Shown piece by piece: positions 1 through 9,485 of a DNA stretch of 64,000 bases. Location of the stretch: contig PDUO01000070.1 in the NCBI GenBank assembly GCA_003008705.1, forward strand, positions 65,206-129,205. Direction: 5' to 3'. The notes beneath the pieces were generated by a model. The model saw only the letters and a list, made by a program, of their open reading frames with translations, searched no databases and was not told the DNA's origin. A program made the position numbers and the translations under genes. Source of the stretch: Pezicula radicicola. Lineage: Eukaryota; Ascomycota; Leotiomycetes; Helotiales; Dermateaceae. Position 1 is the stretch's first letter, and each line of letters opens with the position of its first letter.

Positions 1-703
1 CCAAGAAATTTGCTCGTGTCATTAACATACACACTCTCACGCTTGTTATAGCCGAAAATTAATTCCTAGCATGCTTCGTGCTGTTATTATCTTCAAGATG
101 GTACAATACCAGGTAAACTCTGTTACTATGTTAGATGATTATGTTACCTCGCTAAAATATTCTCAAGCCTCCGCCAAACGATGCCAACGGTAGTAAGTTT
201 CGCGGTAACTTCCACTCTCATAAAGCTTCTTGGTCTGGGGTCTGAAATATCGTAGGGTGTCCTGTAATGGACCCTGATGTGTTATTGCCCCCCATTGACA
301 AACCTCCACCAGAATCAGAGCCTACAACGGGGGATATTACTACACATTACCTAATGATAAGTTATTTCGTCAACAGTTCAACGGTTAAAACCTAAGTAGT
401 ATGACAGGATGTCCTATTAGGAACCTGAACGCGTCTTTGAGGATTGGACATTAGCTTCGTGGCGAAGCTCTAATCCAAGACATCCATTTGATAGATGTAA
501 TTTTCCACATCACTCACAAGCGTATTCCAGAGAGTTTAGCTACTCAAACATGACTACTCAAACATGATTGCAGGAGAGAGGGGCTCAGCGGACAGTGTCA
601 GAGATTCGAGAGGATTTGCTTTCAAGCTTTATACTGAGGATGGAAACTTAGATTGAGTATTTTTTAGTACAGTAAGATGATTCAAGTGATACTGGCTTGA
701 CCT
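1..703. other. Intergenic, nothing recognised
   Basis: No reading frame of useful length and no recognisable RNA or repeat. The region runs into the catalase relic that follows and may include more decayed sequence of that gene, but I could not recognise any further catalase motif. Confidence 0.4.
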
Positions 704-979
704 TTGTTGACTGAGCAATCACAGCCTGTTTTCTTCATCCGTGATCCAGATAAGTTCCCTTCTATGATTCATGCTCAAAAACGTCATCCACAAACCAATT
801 TGAAGGATGAAACAATGGTACGTCCAATTCTATATGTGGTAGCTCTTTACTGGATTGGAACGGTGACGGATTTCGAGAGTCAAACTACTGATGCGGATTT
901 CGTGCAGCCGAGGGAGTTCTGGGAGGTTTTTTATCTTCTCTTCATCAACCAAAATGATGAAACAGGCTTCTTTGTGTGA
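704..979 (+). pseudogene. Catalase fragment (relic)
   Basis: The first residues after an in-frame stop read [20 protein letters not shown] followed by RHPQTNLKD. This is the well-known catalase segment ([21 protein letters not shown]) that follows the haem-side core in heme catalases. After this the similarity fades; FWEV further on may correspond to the FWD of the family. No ATG opens the frame, upstream codons contain stops, and the rest of a catalase (about 480-720 residues) is absent nearby. I read it as a truncated, decayed copy. The match to the family is clear over about 28 residues; whether anything is expressed is unlikely. Confidence 0.7.
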
Positions 980-982
980 AAT

Positions 983-1462
983 TTGCTGATATTCCTTCCA
1001 AAAAGCAATATTCCGCCGAATCAACCAGGTTCTCGGCGATTGAGTCGAGAGGGAAACGAGATCTACGTCAAAGCCGACTCAACCGGCCAAGAGATTCCCA
1101 GTATCGTTGTCGGAGGCGCCGTCACTTCTTCCGCACAGATCAGTGGTGATCCTATGGCTGATGGGGAGGAGATGGCTCAACTCAAGGATGCTGGAATTAA
1201 AGCTAGTCAGGCTCCTATTCCTAAGGATATTATTGAGGAGACAATGGGTGGGAAAGTTAAGGATATTCCAGTTCCCGCCCCCATGCCGCAAGTTAAGGAG
1301 GAGGTGATGAAGGAGGAGGATAAGAAGGGGGGAAGACCCGTTGATGAGTTGCATGCCACAAAGAGTGCTGTTAAGCAAGGGCATCTTTTTGATGTTATTT
1401 CCAAGGATAGGAAGAAACCCGAGGAAGAGACAAGTAGAGATGTAAGTCGGAAAGAAGATTAA
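983..1462 (+). CDS. Unknown open frame, possibly a 3' exon
   Basis: A 159-codon open frame rich in E, K, P and V, with a lysine/glutamate-rich tail (residues about 100-159) and no recognisable domain. It does not begin with ATG; the first ATG in frame is at 1154, so if real it is either a short protein from there or the last exon of a gene whose 5' part I cannot see. It follows the catalase relic directly, in the same frame class, but the sequence is not catalase-like. I do not recognise it. Codon pattern and low stop density make it slightly better than chance. Confidence 0.25.
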   Translation: MLIFLPKSNIPPNQPGSRRLSREGNEIYVKADSTGQEIPSIVVGGAVTSSAQISGDPMADGEEMAQLKDAGIKASQAPIPKDIIEETMGGKVKDIPVPAPMPQVKEEVMKEEDKKGGRPVDELHATKSAVKQGHLFDVISKDRKKPEEETSRDVSRKED

Positions 1463-1979
1463 TTTCTTAGGATCTTTATAGATGTTAGCGAGGGGGTGCG
1501 TAGGTGCAAGTATCTAAGATTGTGCTTCTTTCATTATTATACAGTGTTGGGAATTATGCTTACAAATTAAAGAAACTAGTCGAATGGTTGACATTAGTCT
1601 TATATAGTGTGTCAATCTCACCACTTGAATAGATTCACTTGATTCTTGATATTCATTGATTCCCTAATATGTAGATTACATCAGTAGTAGGTGTTCAGCC
1701 TTGTATGAATCTCCTTTACTTTTATATAACGTAATGCACTCTATTTTGAAAGATATGAAACTACTTACAATTACTAAGTAATGTCTTTGTAATATTTTTG
1801 TAATAACTTCATTGATGAAATTCGGGCTTAGAAACTCCCCGAGGCTCCCCCCTTTTGACTTCGCTTGAAGGACTAAGAAGGGACTAGTAGAATCGTCTAG
1901 CCGGGATCAGACACCGCCCGGCAGAAAGAAAATCGCGAGTCACAGCCTTGTCAAGCACAAAGAAAACCAAACTAATGTA
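1463..1979. other. Intergenic, 5' region of TRM1
   Basis: No gene seen. AT-rich up to about 1820, then more GC-rich close to the TRM1 start, where its promoter and leader should lie. Confidence 0.4.
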
Positions 1980-4148
1980 ATGAACTCCGCCATTGCGCGA
2001 CTCCGACACACCTCTGCCTGCCTAATACGCAGCTATGCAATAGTTCTCACGCATATCTCGAGGAGGGAAATTTTACACCGTTATTCCACTGCCGCAAACA
2101 TGGCAAGCCTGCCAGATATCACTACGACGCCAGCTCCAGGCCAACATATCCTACACGAGAATAAGGAGTACACGACAGTGAAGGAGGGTCTGGCGCATAT
2201 CCTGATTCCTGCAGCCGCATCTGCAGTTCCTCAGACGACACCAAATGGCGAAACCCAGCCTCAATCGGTCTTCTACAACCCTATCCAGCAATTCAATCGC
2301 GATTTGAGTGTTCTGGCGATCAAGGCATTTGGCCAGAGTATAGTGGAAGAGAAAGAGAGGAGGAAAGAGGAGGCCAAAGCAAAAAAAGCGGCTAAGAAGC
2401 GGAAGCGGGGAGATGAAGGGCTCAATGGAGTGTCGAGGAAAGCTGGAAAGTTGAGCGGCGATGACAATGCCCTACTGCAGGAGAATGACCACGCAGGAAA
2501 GGCAGTACCGCCAGAGGAAGAACCCTCCGGCATCTCCGCAGATCTGGCAGAGCAGAATGAAGGAGAGGTCCAGCTTTCTCCTACAAGGCACGAAAACGAC
2601 AATAGACCAGCCCCCGAAAGCCAAGAATCTGAGAATGTGGAGATGACTTCAGAACTCGCTATTGAACAGCAATTGCAGGCAGAAGTAGCGGCAAACGCAG
2701 TATCACAACCAACGCTTGAAGCGAATCAGTCCAATCACTCCGCAACAAAGCCATCCCCCCCTTCATTTACAATCCTTGATGCTCTTTCTGCAACCGGTCT
2801 CCGAGCTCTTCGATATGCACACGAAATACCATTCACGACGTCTATCACCGCGAATGACCTTCTTCCAGCAGCTACTGAGTCAATCAAGTTAAACGTCAAA
2901 CATAACAAACTGGATGACAAAATTAATCCAGTCACAAGTAATGCTTTGGTACACATGTATAGCTTGGTGGGTGCAGCGGAGAGCGCTAAATACGATGTAA
3001 TTGATCTTGACCCATACGGAACAGCTGCGCCGTTCTTAGATGGAGCTGTACAAGCTGTCAAAGATGGCGGACTTTTGTGCGTGACTTGTACCGATGCAGG
3101 AGTCTGGGCATCTAACAGTTACCCCGAGAAGTCATTCTCTCTTTACGGTGGTGTGACCATGAAAGGACCACACTCTCACGAGGGAGGTTTACGACTCATA
3201 TTACACTCAATTGCAACGTCGGCAGCTCGATATGGTCTCGCGATCGAGCCACTGCTATCTCTCTCAATTGATTTTTATGCACGTGTCTTTGTTCGAGTAT
3301 ACAAATCTCCACTTGATGTAAAATATTTAGCTGGTAAGACTATGCTTGTCTATAACTGCGACCAGGGGTGTGGAGCCTGGACAACTCAAATGCTTGCGAG
3401 GAATAAAGTCGCCACGAATAAGAAGGGTACGGGGCATTTTTACAAACACGTCTATGCGGCTGCGCCAACAGCCAACGAGAACTGCCAACATTGCGGTCGC
3501 AAGACACATCTTGCTGGACCTATGTACGCAGGACCAATACAATCGCCTGAATTCATCAAACGAATTATCGACGATCTACCAAATGTGTCACAGGATACAT
3601 ATCACACAACAACTCGGATCGAAGGAATGCTTTCCATGGCAATGGAAGAGACACTCCCAGACCTTGAAAGCTTCCAACCGGATACTATTAACCCAGGCAC
3701 AAAATCAAAAGATCCCGCCGCCATTGACCGTTACCCATTCTTCTTCATGCCAGCTACGCTCTCAAAGGTGATTCATTGTATCACCCCGCACGAAAACGCT
3801 CTTCGAGGTGCATTCAGACATGCTGGCTATAGAGTCACCAGATCTCATGCGAAGGGTGGCAGCATCAAAACTGACGCGCCATGGGAATTTATCTGGGAGG
3901 TTATGAGAGAGTGGGCGAGGCAGAAAGCACCCGTAAAGGAGTCTGCTATTAAGAAAGATACGCCTGGATACACGATTATGGGCTTTGATAAGCTGAAGGA
4001 GGATGAGAAGACCGGCGAAAAGGAGAAGCCGAAAATTGTTTTTGATGAAAAACTGGGCGCCGAGGTAGATGTGAAGAAGTTGGTGAGGTTCCAAGTTAAT
4101 CCTCGAGCAAACTGGGGACCGATGAACCGCGCGAAAGGCGATGCTTAA
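1980..4148 (+). CDS. TRM1: tRNA (guanine26-N2)-dimethyltransferase
   Basis: Intronless, 722 codons. The enzyme makes N2,N2-dimethylguanosine at G26 of tRNAs with S-adenosylmethionine. The methyltransferase fold begins near residue 258 (FTILDALSATGLRALRYAHE, the SAM loop), followed by ITANDLLPAA and the catalytic-type motif DLDPYGTAAPFLD near residue 342. CTDAGVWASN and YGLAIEPLLSLS are further family blocks. Two CxxC-like pairs (CDQGCG and CQHCG) near residues 460-505 fit the zinc site of TRM1. A charged insert rich in K/E with KKAAKKRKRG (about residues 133-142) separates the N-terminal VKEGLAHILIP block from the fold and could be a nuclear signal. The first 40 residues are basic and Arg/Ser-rich like a mitochondrial presequence; a second ATG at 2100 would give a form without it. 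Confidence 0.97.
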   Translation: MNSAIARLRHTSACLIRSYAIVLTHISRREILHRYSTAANMASLPDITTTPAPGQHILHENKEYTTVKEGLAHILIPAAASAVPQTTPNGETQPQSVFYNPIQQFNRDLSVLAIKAFGQSIVEEKERRKEEAKAKKAAKKRKRGDEGLNGVSRKAGKLSGDDNALLQENDHAGKAVPPEEEPSGISADLAEQNEGEVQLSPTRHENDNRPAPESQESENVEMTSELAIEQQLQAEVAANAVSQPTLEANQSNHSATKPSPPSFTILDALSATGLRALRYAHEIPFTTSITANDLLPAATESIKLNVKHNKLDDKINPVTSNALVHMYSLVGAAESAKYDVIDLDPYGTAAPFLDGAVQAVKDGGLLCVTCTDAGVWASNSYPEKSFSLYGGVTMKGPHSHEGGLRLILHSIATSAARYGLAIEPLLSLSIDFYARVFVRVYKSPLDVKYLAGKTMLVYNCDQGCGAWTTQMLARNKVATNKKGTGHFYKHVYAAAPTANENCQHCGRKTHLAGPMYAGPIQSPEFIKRIIDDLPNVSQDTYHTTTRIEGMLSMAMEETLPDLESFQPDTINPGTKSKDPAAIDRYPFFFMPATLSKVIHCITPHENALRGAFRHAGYRVTRSHAKGGSIKTDAPWEFIWEVMREWARQKAPVKESAIKKDTPGYTIMGFDKLKEDEKTGEKEKPKIVFDEKLGAEVDVKKLVRFQVNPRANWGPMNRAKGDA

Positions 4149-4928
4149 TCTATCAGATTCTGAAGAATAAGAAAATATATTCAGTTGCATTGCGGCTAGA
4201 GATTCACCAGGTCAATTCACACTCTCTACTGGGTTTTAGCTGCGACGTCCCCGATAACAACAGCCTTAACTCGAACTCTAGTACAGGCATGAATTTTATT
4301 TGGGTACCTCCTAGCTGTGGGCTTGACTCTTAACCTTACTCAATTTCCATCCAGAATGCGACCACCTTTTTCTATTAGATAAGGCAATGCACGAAATTCG
4401 GGAGGTTTAGTAACCATTCTGGTACTATTCCGTTTCACAAAGGCGGTGCCGACTATATGTTTCCAGCTCTCTCTAACTAGTTTTCTTTTTGTTAAGTAGT
4501 TTTCTCTTATTAGGCCTAGTAATATCTAGTTCTTTACATCTTTAGAAATTTAAATATAAGATGGTTGACAAGGCGTAGATTCTAGGGGTCACCTTTCTTG
4601 GATTTAGCGTGGCCTCTTTAGGCATAGCGGACGCCTATTTAAGCACAGCTGCTGACCTCCGCCAACTTTATAAGAAGAGGCTGCTTTTCACCTCTACACT
4701 CATTCCCCAAATACCCAACTCGTGACTGTCCTCTGCATTGAGATATCTGTACACTAGGCAGAGCCACTCTTTGCACTCTTTCTTGGCCTCCCAACCCTTC
4801 CTCTGGAGCTCTAAGTTTGGACCCGCGCCGCCAACAACTCCCACCTCATTGCAAACTTAAATTGCAGCTGAATCCGCGCCATTCAGTGCGGTACACGAAC
4901 GGCATTTCTATTAATACCTGCACCAACC
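4149..4928. other. Intergenic, nothing recognised
   Basis: Between TRM1 and a broken HET gene. No reading frame, RNA gene or repeat recognised. Confidence 0.4.
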
Positions 4929-6196
4929 ATGCTTTGTCACTGTTGCCGTGACATCGACCTCGACAAACTTTATTTCAGAGGATGGGCTGCAGCACCATGT
5001 GAGCATGAAAGCCCTTGAGCTCTCTGCAGAAAATGGATGCGAGCTTTGCGAGATCATCAAGGAGTTGTTTGAAAGGCTACCTTTCAGTTTTGCTGACTCT
5101 GGAGACTCCCAGATTACCTGTCAAGCGTCGAAGTTCTCAGTTTCAGACGATTTACCTCATGCGTTTAGCAAGCTCCTGTTTTCAATTAATAGATACCCTA
5201 TGGTTGATGAGATAATTGACGGCCCAAAAGGTGTTCATCTCGTATTCGAAATTGGGTGCTTTACAGAAGCAGGTAAAAGCATCCTCTTTAATTCTGTCCA
5301 TTTTCCCCACGACGAATTGTGAGTTTGTTGACTTCATTCGGATAGCCCGCTTTCCGAATTAATATCCGGTCGGCCTGTAGCCCAGACCTCCCATTCCGAT
5401 ACTGCATTTGATGTTGTGTCCCATTGGATGGACACGTGCTTAAAGGAGCACCGATTCTGCTACAATCCCTCCAATAACCTTCCGTCAAGAATCATTGATG
5501 TAGGTAGATACGATGGGGACGTAGTTCGATTAGTGATCTCTCATGGGCTTCGAGGTCACTGGGCGATCTTAAGCCACTGTTGGGGCTCTCAGAGACACGG
5601 AATTACCACCATGGACAATATGGAGGACCGGTAGTATGGTATAAATGTGGATAGCTTTCCATTGTTATATCGAGACGCCGTTGTAATCACGAGGAAACTT
5701 GGATATCAATATCTATGGATCGATTCTCTATACATCATTCAAGATTCTCTATTGGATTGGCGCCTAGAATCGATGCAAATGGACGCATATTACAGCGGCG
5801 CTGTCCTGAACATATTAGCTGTTGCTGCTTCGGATTCTAGTCAAGGAATCTTTTTGTCCGCAGATAAACAAAGAGACAAAGTCCAAGGTGACGCTCGATT
5901 GCCATAGCAAAATGCAGACCACGAAAACAAATTTGATAGCACGCTGTCAATGGAACCAGGCCAGATTGTATGCTTTTTGGATGAACCCCCCGGTGCCGAT
6001 ATACTCACCAGATGCTCTCCATTCAGGGACAATGTGCTTTCAGCTAGGACGATGGGAAGCCAACATCAATGATCTAGCACTTTCCTATGAGACTATGCAT
6101 GCTTTAATTCTCGAGCTAGTTGGGGGAGAAAAGGGTGTATATCGGAGGGTCGGAATCGCAGAAATCCCTGATGAGGTTATCGACGCTGCCGAATAG
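4929..6196 (+). pseudogene. HET-domain (incompatibility) gene, broken
   Basis: The HET family acts in fungal non-self recognition and cell death. Reading starts plausibly at the ATG at 4929 (MLCHCCRDID), but must shift one base near 4970 to continue as SAENGCELCEII. A GTGAGT donor lies at 5319 near a stop. The HET core follows: WAILSHCWG near 5566, then FPLLYRDAV, LGYQYLWIDSLYIIQDS and DWRLESMQMDAYYS. An in-frame TAG at 5632-5634 separates the CWG block from the YRDAV block without any frame change. After about 5907 the frame breaks again; another frame carries YRRVGIAEIP, a usual HET C-terminal motif. One nonsense codon and at least two shifts make this a pseudogene unless the sequence is faulty. 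Confidence 0.85.
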
Positions 6197-6352
6197 CCAA
6201 CGGAAACTGTTATTATCGTCTGAGTATATCACAAAAGGGGATCAATCAATTGACAGAAAAGGAAAGAATTTCTCCGAATAGCAAACGGTGACACAAAGCT
6301 GTTATAATCAGAAGAAAGTGGCTTAGAGTCGAGAAAGTCGACTCCGCACTAG

Positions 6353-6490
6353 TACCGTACGGATTGGTTTATAAGAGATCATTTTCAATGACTTTTCAGA
6401 CATAAGACATGGATTTAAGTAGCTCACTTAATTTAAGTTACTAAGTGAGCCTAGTCAAAATACTCTCTTATGAGCCAAACTCCTACGGTA
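6353..6490. mobile_element. MITE with TACCGTA terminal inverted repeats (copy 1)
   Basis: The left end reads TACCGTACGGATTGGTTTAT and the reverse complement of the right end reads TACCGTAGGAGTTTGGCTCA; matching continues for about 35 bases (ATAAGAGATCATTTT against ATAAGAGAGTATTTT). The element is 138 bp. The terminal TA on both sides may be the target duplication, as in Tc1/mariner-type elements. The centre holds an imperfect palindrome of the GAGTTACT/AGTAACTC type. No coding capacity. Two relatives lie at 20893-21035 and 22581-22703. Confidence 0.8.
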
Positions 6491-7757
6491 CACTTGAGAA
6501 GTCAAAGATGGAAGAGGAGAGTCATGGTACAGATATAGGTTAAGATTGAAAGACTAAAGTAAAGTAGGAGAGTAAGAGGGAAAGCAGTAGCGTGAAGGTA
6601 TCGAAGACGGTAGACGATGTACCCCTATTTTTAGCGACAGAATAGGCGACAGATTCTGGCACCGTGAGTTTAAGTTGTGAAATAATTAACAAGTTATAAT
6701 ACTTCGAGCGACTTAAAGTTGACACTGTTATTACTGAATAATGCATTGAATCTAGTGTTTTTTACACCTTAGGCAGTAACATAGATTATATTTCCGAAGA
6801 ACCAATTTTTGCAAGCCATAATGCGAGAATAGAGCCATGAGGGATCAACAATTGCACAACTTAAATTTAGCACTAGAAGCCCAAACACTAACTACTCGTT
6901 GGCGACCATGTAATGTTTTCCTGAATTTTTTTTAAGTTAATTTTCTTTTATTTCGCCAACCCTATACGGAGGTATGTACATGGGTTAAGTATTTGTACCT
7001 TGCAACGTCTGTGAGTACTGTTTGGAGCGTAAACGACCAGAAATGACCAATAACAATCTATACTTCAAGGATAAATAGCGCGCAAGACGTAGCACTGACT
7101 TGGCACAGTAGGGAACAATACTTAACTTATGCACCTCCGTAGTAGGGGGATTAGTTTAGGCGATGCGATTGGTGTAGCGATGCGATCATTTTTTTTTAAT
7201 TTTTAACCTAAGCAAGGGTTAGAACACGGAAAGTCTAGAATTACCTTTACAAGGTGTATATCTTAATACACACATAAGTAAATTATCTTATTTCTCTTAA
7301 GGATTATATATATAGTAAGAGGGAGTATATATATATTTTTTTGTTTAATTTTATCTATTATTCTTAGTAGGTTATATATATAATGATCGCATCACTAAAA
7401 TAATTACATCACCCAAACAAACATTTCGTAACATCACGTGGTCGCCAACGAGTACACCTATTATTATAAAACTAGTATTATTTTCTCTGACGCCTTGTAA
7501 AGCTGGTGGTTTGGATTATTTTTCCAACATATCATTTTGGTATATAATAAAGCTAGGATAAAGGCATCATGACGTACTGTACTTCATATGAGGATCGCAA
7601 TTGAACATCTTCACAACTCATATATCATCATATACAAAGCGCCAACACCAGCCCATCCTCATTTCTAACAGCATGCCCATTTACCATTTGTCCAGACTCT
7701 TTATTTGTAAGCGGAAAAGGATTTGTGGAATTTGTGGCCATGATTTCAATTTTAGTA
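6491..7757. other. AT-rich spacer without genes
   Basis: Strongly AT-rich, with runs such as TATATATATA near 7310-7380 and T-runs near 7190. No credible gene. It lies downstream of two convergent units: the HET relic and the Zn2Cys6 gene. Confidence 0.45.
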
Positions 7758-9485
7758 TTATCCAATAACTGAACCTCCATGTCCTTCGTATGGACCTCTA
7801 TTCCGCTCATCCAAATACTCAGCCCTTCCAGGCTCACAATTCTGTAATCTTGGATCGTAGATATTCCTCGAATCAGCCTGTTGTTGTATTCCACCACTAC
7901 CACCACTACTGCCACCAACGCCACTTGTATACCCGCTACTTTCAGGTGTATATCCATCATGAGAAATATCCATACTATCCCTCGTATCCTGACTATGACT
8001 ATGAACATGAGAAGCACGAGAAACATGAGATGCAAGCGAACCATGCACATCAAACCTCGCATTTCCGTGACTATGAGCATGGGAACCGCCCTCCAAATCC
8101 GTCGGAGGAATCCAACCCAACTGCTGTATAGGCCACTGGATCCAATCACGATGCTCCATATCAACAAGTTCATAAATGCGACTAATCAAATGATAACTGA
8201 GACCCTCAATCCACCAATTAGTCTCAAGTTGTTTAACAATAACAGCAAAGAGACTAAAGATAACAAGTGCCTCCTGAGTATGTTCTTTCAACAACAACAA
8301 AAATTCCTTAGGTACTTTTAATACCCATACGAAAACATCTCCACTCTCAAAAGTTTCTACCTCTTGTCCGTAGATGATGGCGAGTGGTGATCGGATTTCT
8401 TCAAGTGAGAGTCGATAGATTTCTCTTTCGCGGAATGAGATTGGTGATGAGGATATTCGATCGCTTAATTCTTTTAGGAAACTAAATGCTTCGATGGAAT
8501 TTGTCTCTAGAGATAATGAATTTCGATATCTATCTCTTCTTGTTCCTGCATTGAATAAAGGTCCTAAAGGACCTGCTCGAAGCTGTGGTTCTGCGAAATC
8601 GATGATCGATCCGCTTCCTCGTAGGATTAATAACCATTCGGAAAGTCCCGTTTCGCCTACTAGGATGAAATCGTCGGGTCGCCGTGGTCGTGCAAGTGCG
8701 AAGATGCCGGTTAGGACTGAGAAGAGGAAGAGTGGTGTACAACTTTCTTTGGTTAAGATGAACATTGCTGAGGTTGCTATTTGGAGGCCCTTTTCATGAT
8801 GAGCCATTGCTTGTTGGATATAGAAATGTCTTTTATCGGGCGTGGGAGTGAAATGTGCTAGGTGGAGGGCTGAGAATGCGAGAATGGCGTGCATGACGAA
8901 TGGATGACTGATTCCTAGATGGGCTACGTTTGTTCGCCATAGTGTTTGGAGGGCTCGATCGTGATGGATTGTCGCGTATGTTGAGGTGTAGAAGTTATGG
9001 AGGAGTTCTAGATCGCGGAGGTTTAGGTCTGTTTCGTTTGAGGAGCTGTTTTGACCGCTGCTTTGATTGTTGCTTGGGCTGAGGTTAGAGATGCTGGTTC
9101 CAATTTCGGAGTGGGTGGATTGAGGGCTTTCGGTGTTGGAGTGTGCGTTTTGTAGGGCTGAACTTGTGGAGGATGAGGAGGGTGCTTTTCTGGGTCGGAT
9201 GGGTACGTAGACGCAGGCTTCTCCGTAGTTGATGCAGTTCTTGCATGATGGTCTTGTCTCGTCGCACTAGAAGTAGGTAATTGATTGTGGTTAGCGACGG
9301 TGCTTCTGATTCCTCCAAATGGAAGCCCAATGTGGAGACCAGACAGTAATAGTGTAATAGTCATCTAACTGCACTATTTACTCAATTCAATTGCATCGAC
9401 TTACTTTCACCTTTCTTCTTTTGCAAACAGCACAACCAGTTTTCGTCTTCCTATGTGGCCGTCTCGATGCCGTAACGGGGAACAT
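7758..9485 (-). CDS. Zn2Cys6 transcription factor
   Basis: Exons on the minus strand: 9485-9405 and 9266-7758, with one 138-bp intron (GTAAGT..CTAG); 529 residues. The intron splits the zinc cluster. Exon 1 ends in TGCAVCKRRKVK and exon 2 begins CDETRPSCKNCINYGEAC, together giving C-x2-C-x6-C-x6-C-x2-C-x6-C, which binds two zinc ions and CGG-type DNA sites. After a Ser/Asn-rich linker the regulatory region begins at LHNFYTSTYATIHHD and MHAILAFSALHLAHF, as in the Upc2/sterol-regulator-like group of fungal factors. The C-terminus is low complexity (His/Ser/Gly). The ATG at 9485 is just upstream of a basic stretch and is the natural start. Target genes cannot be read from the sequence. Confidence 0.92.
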
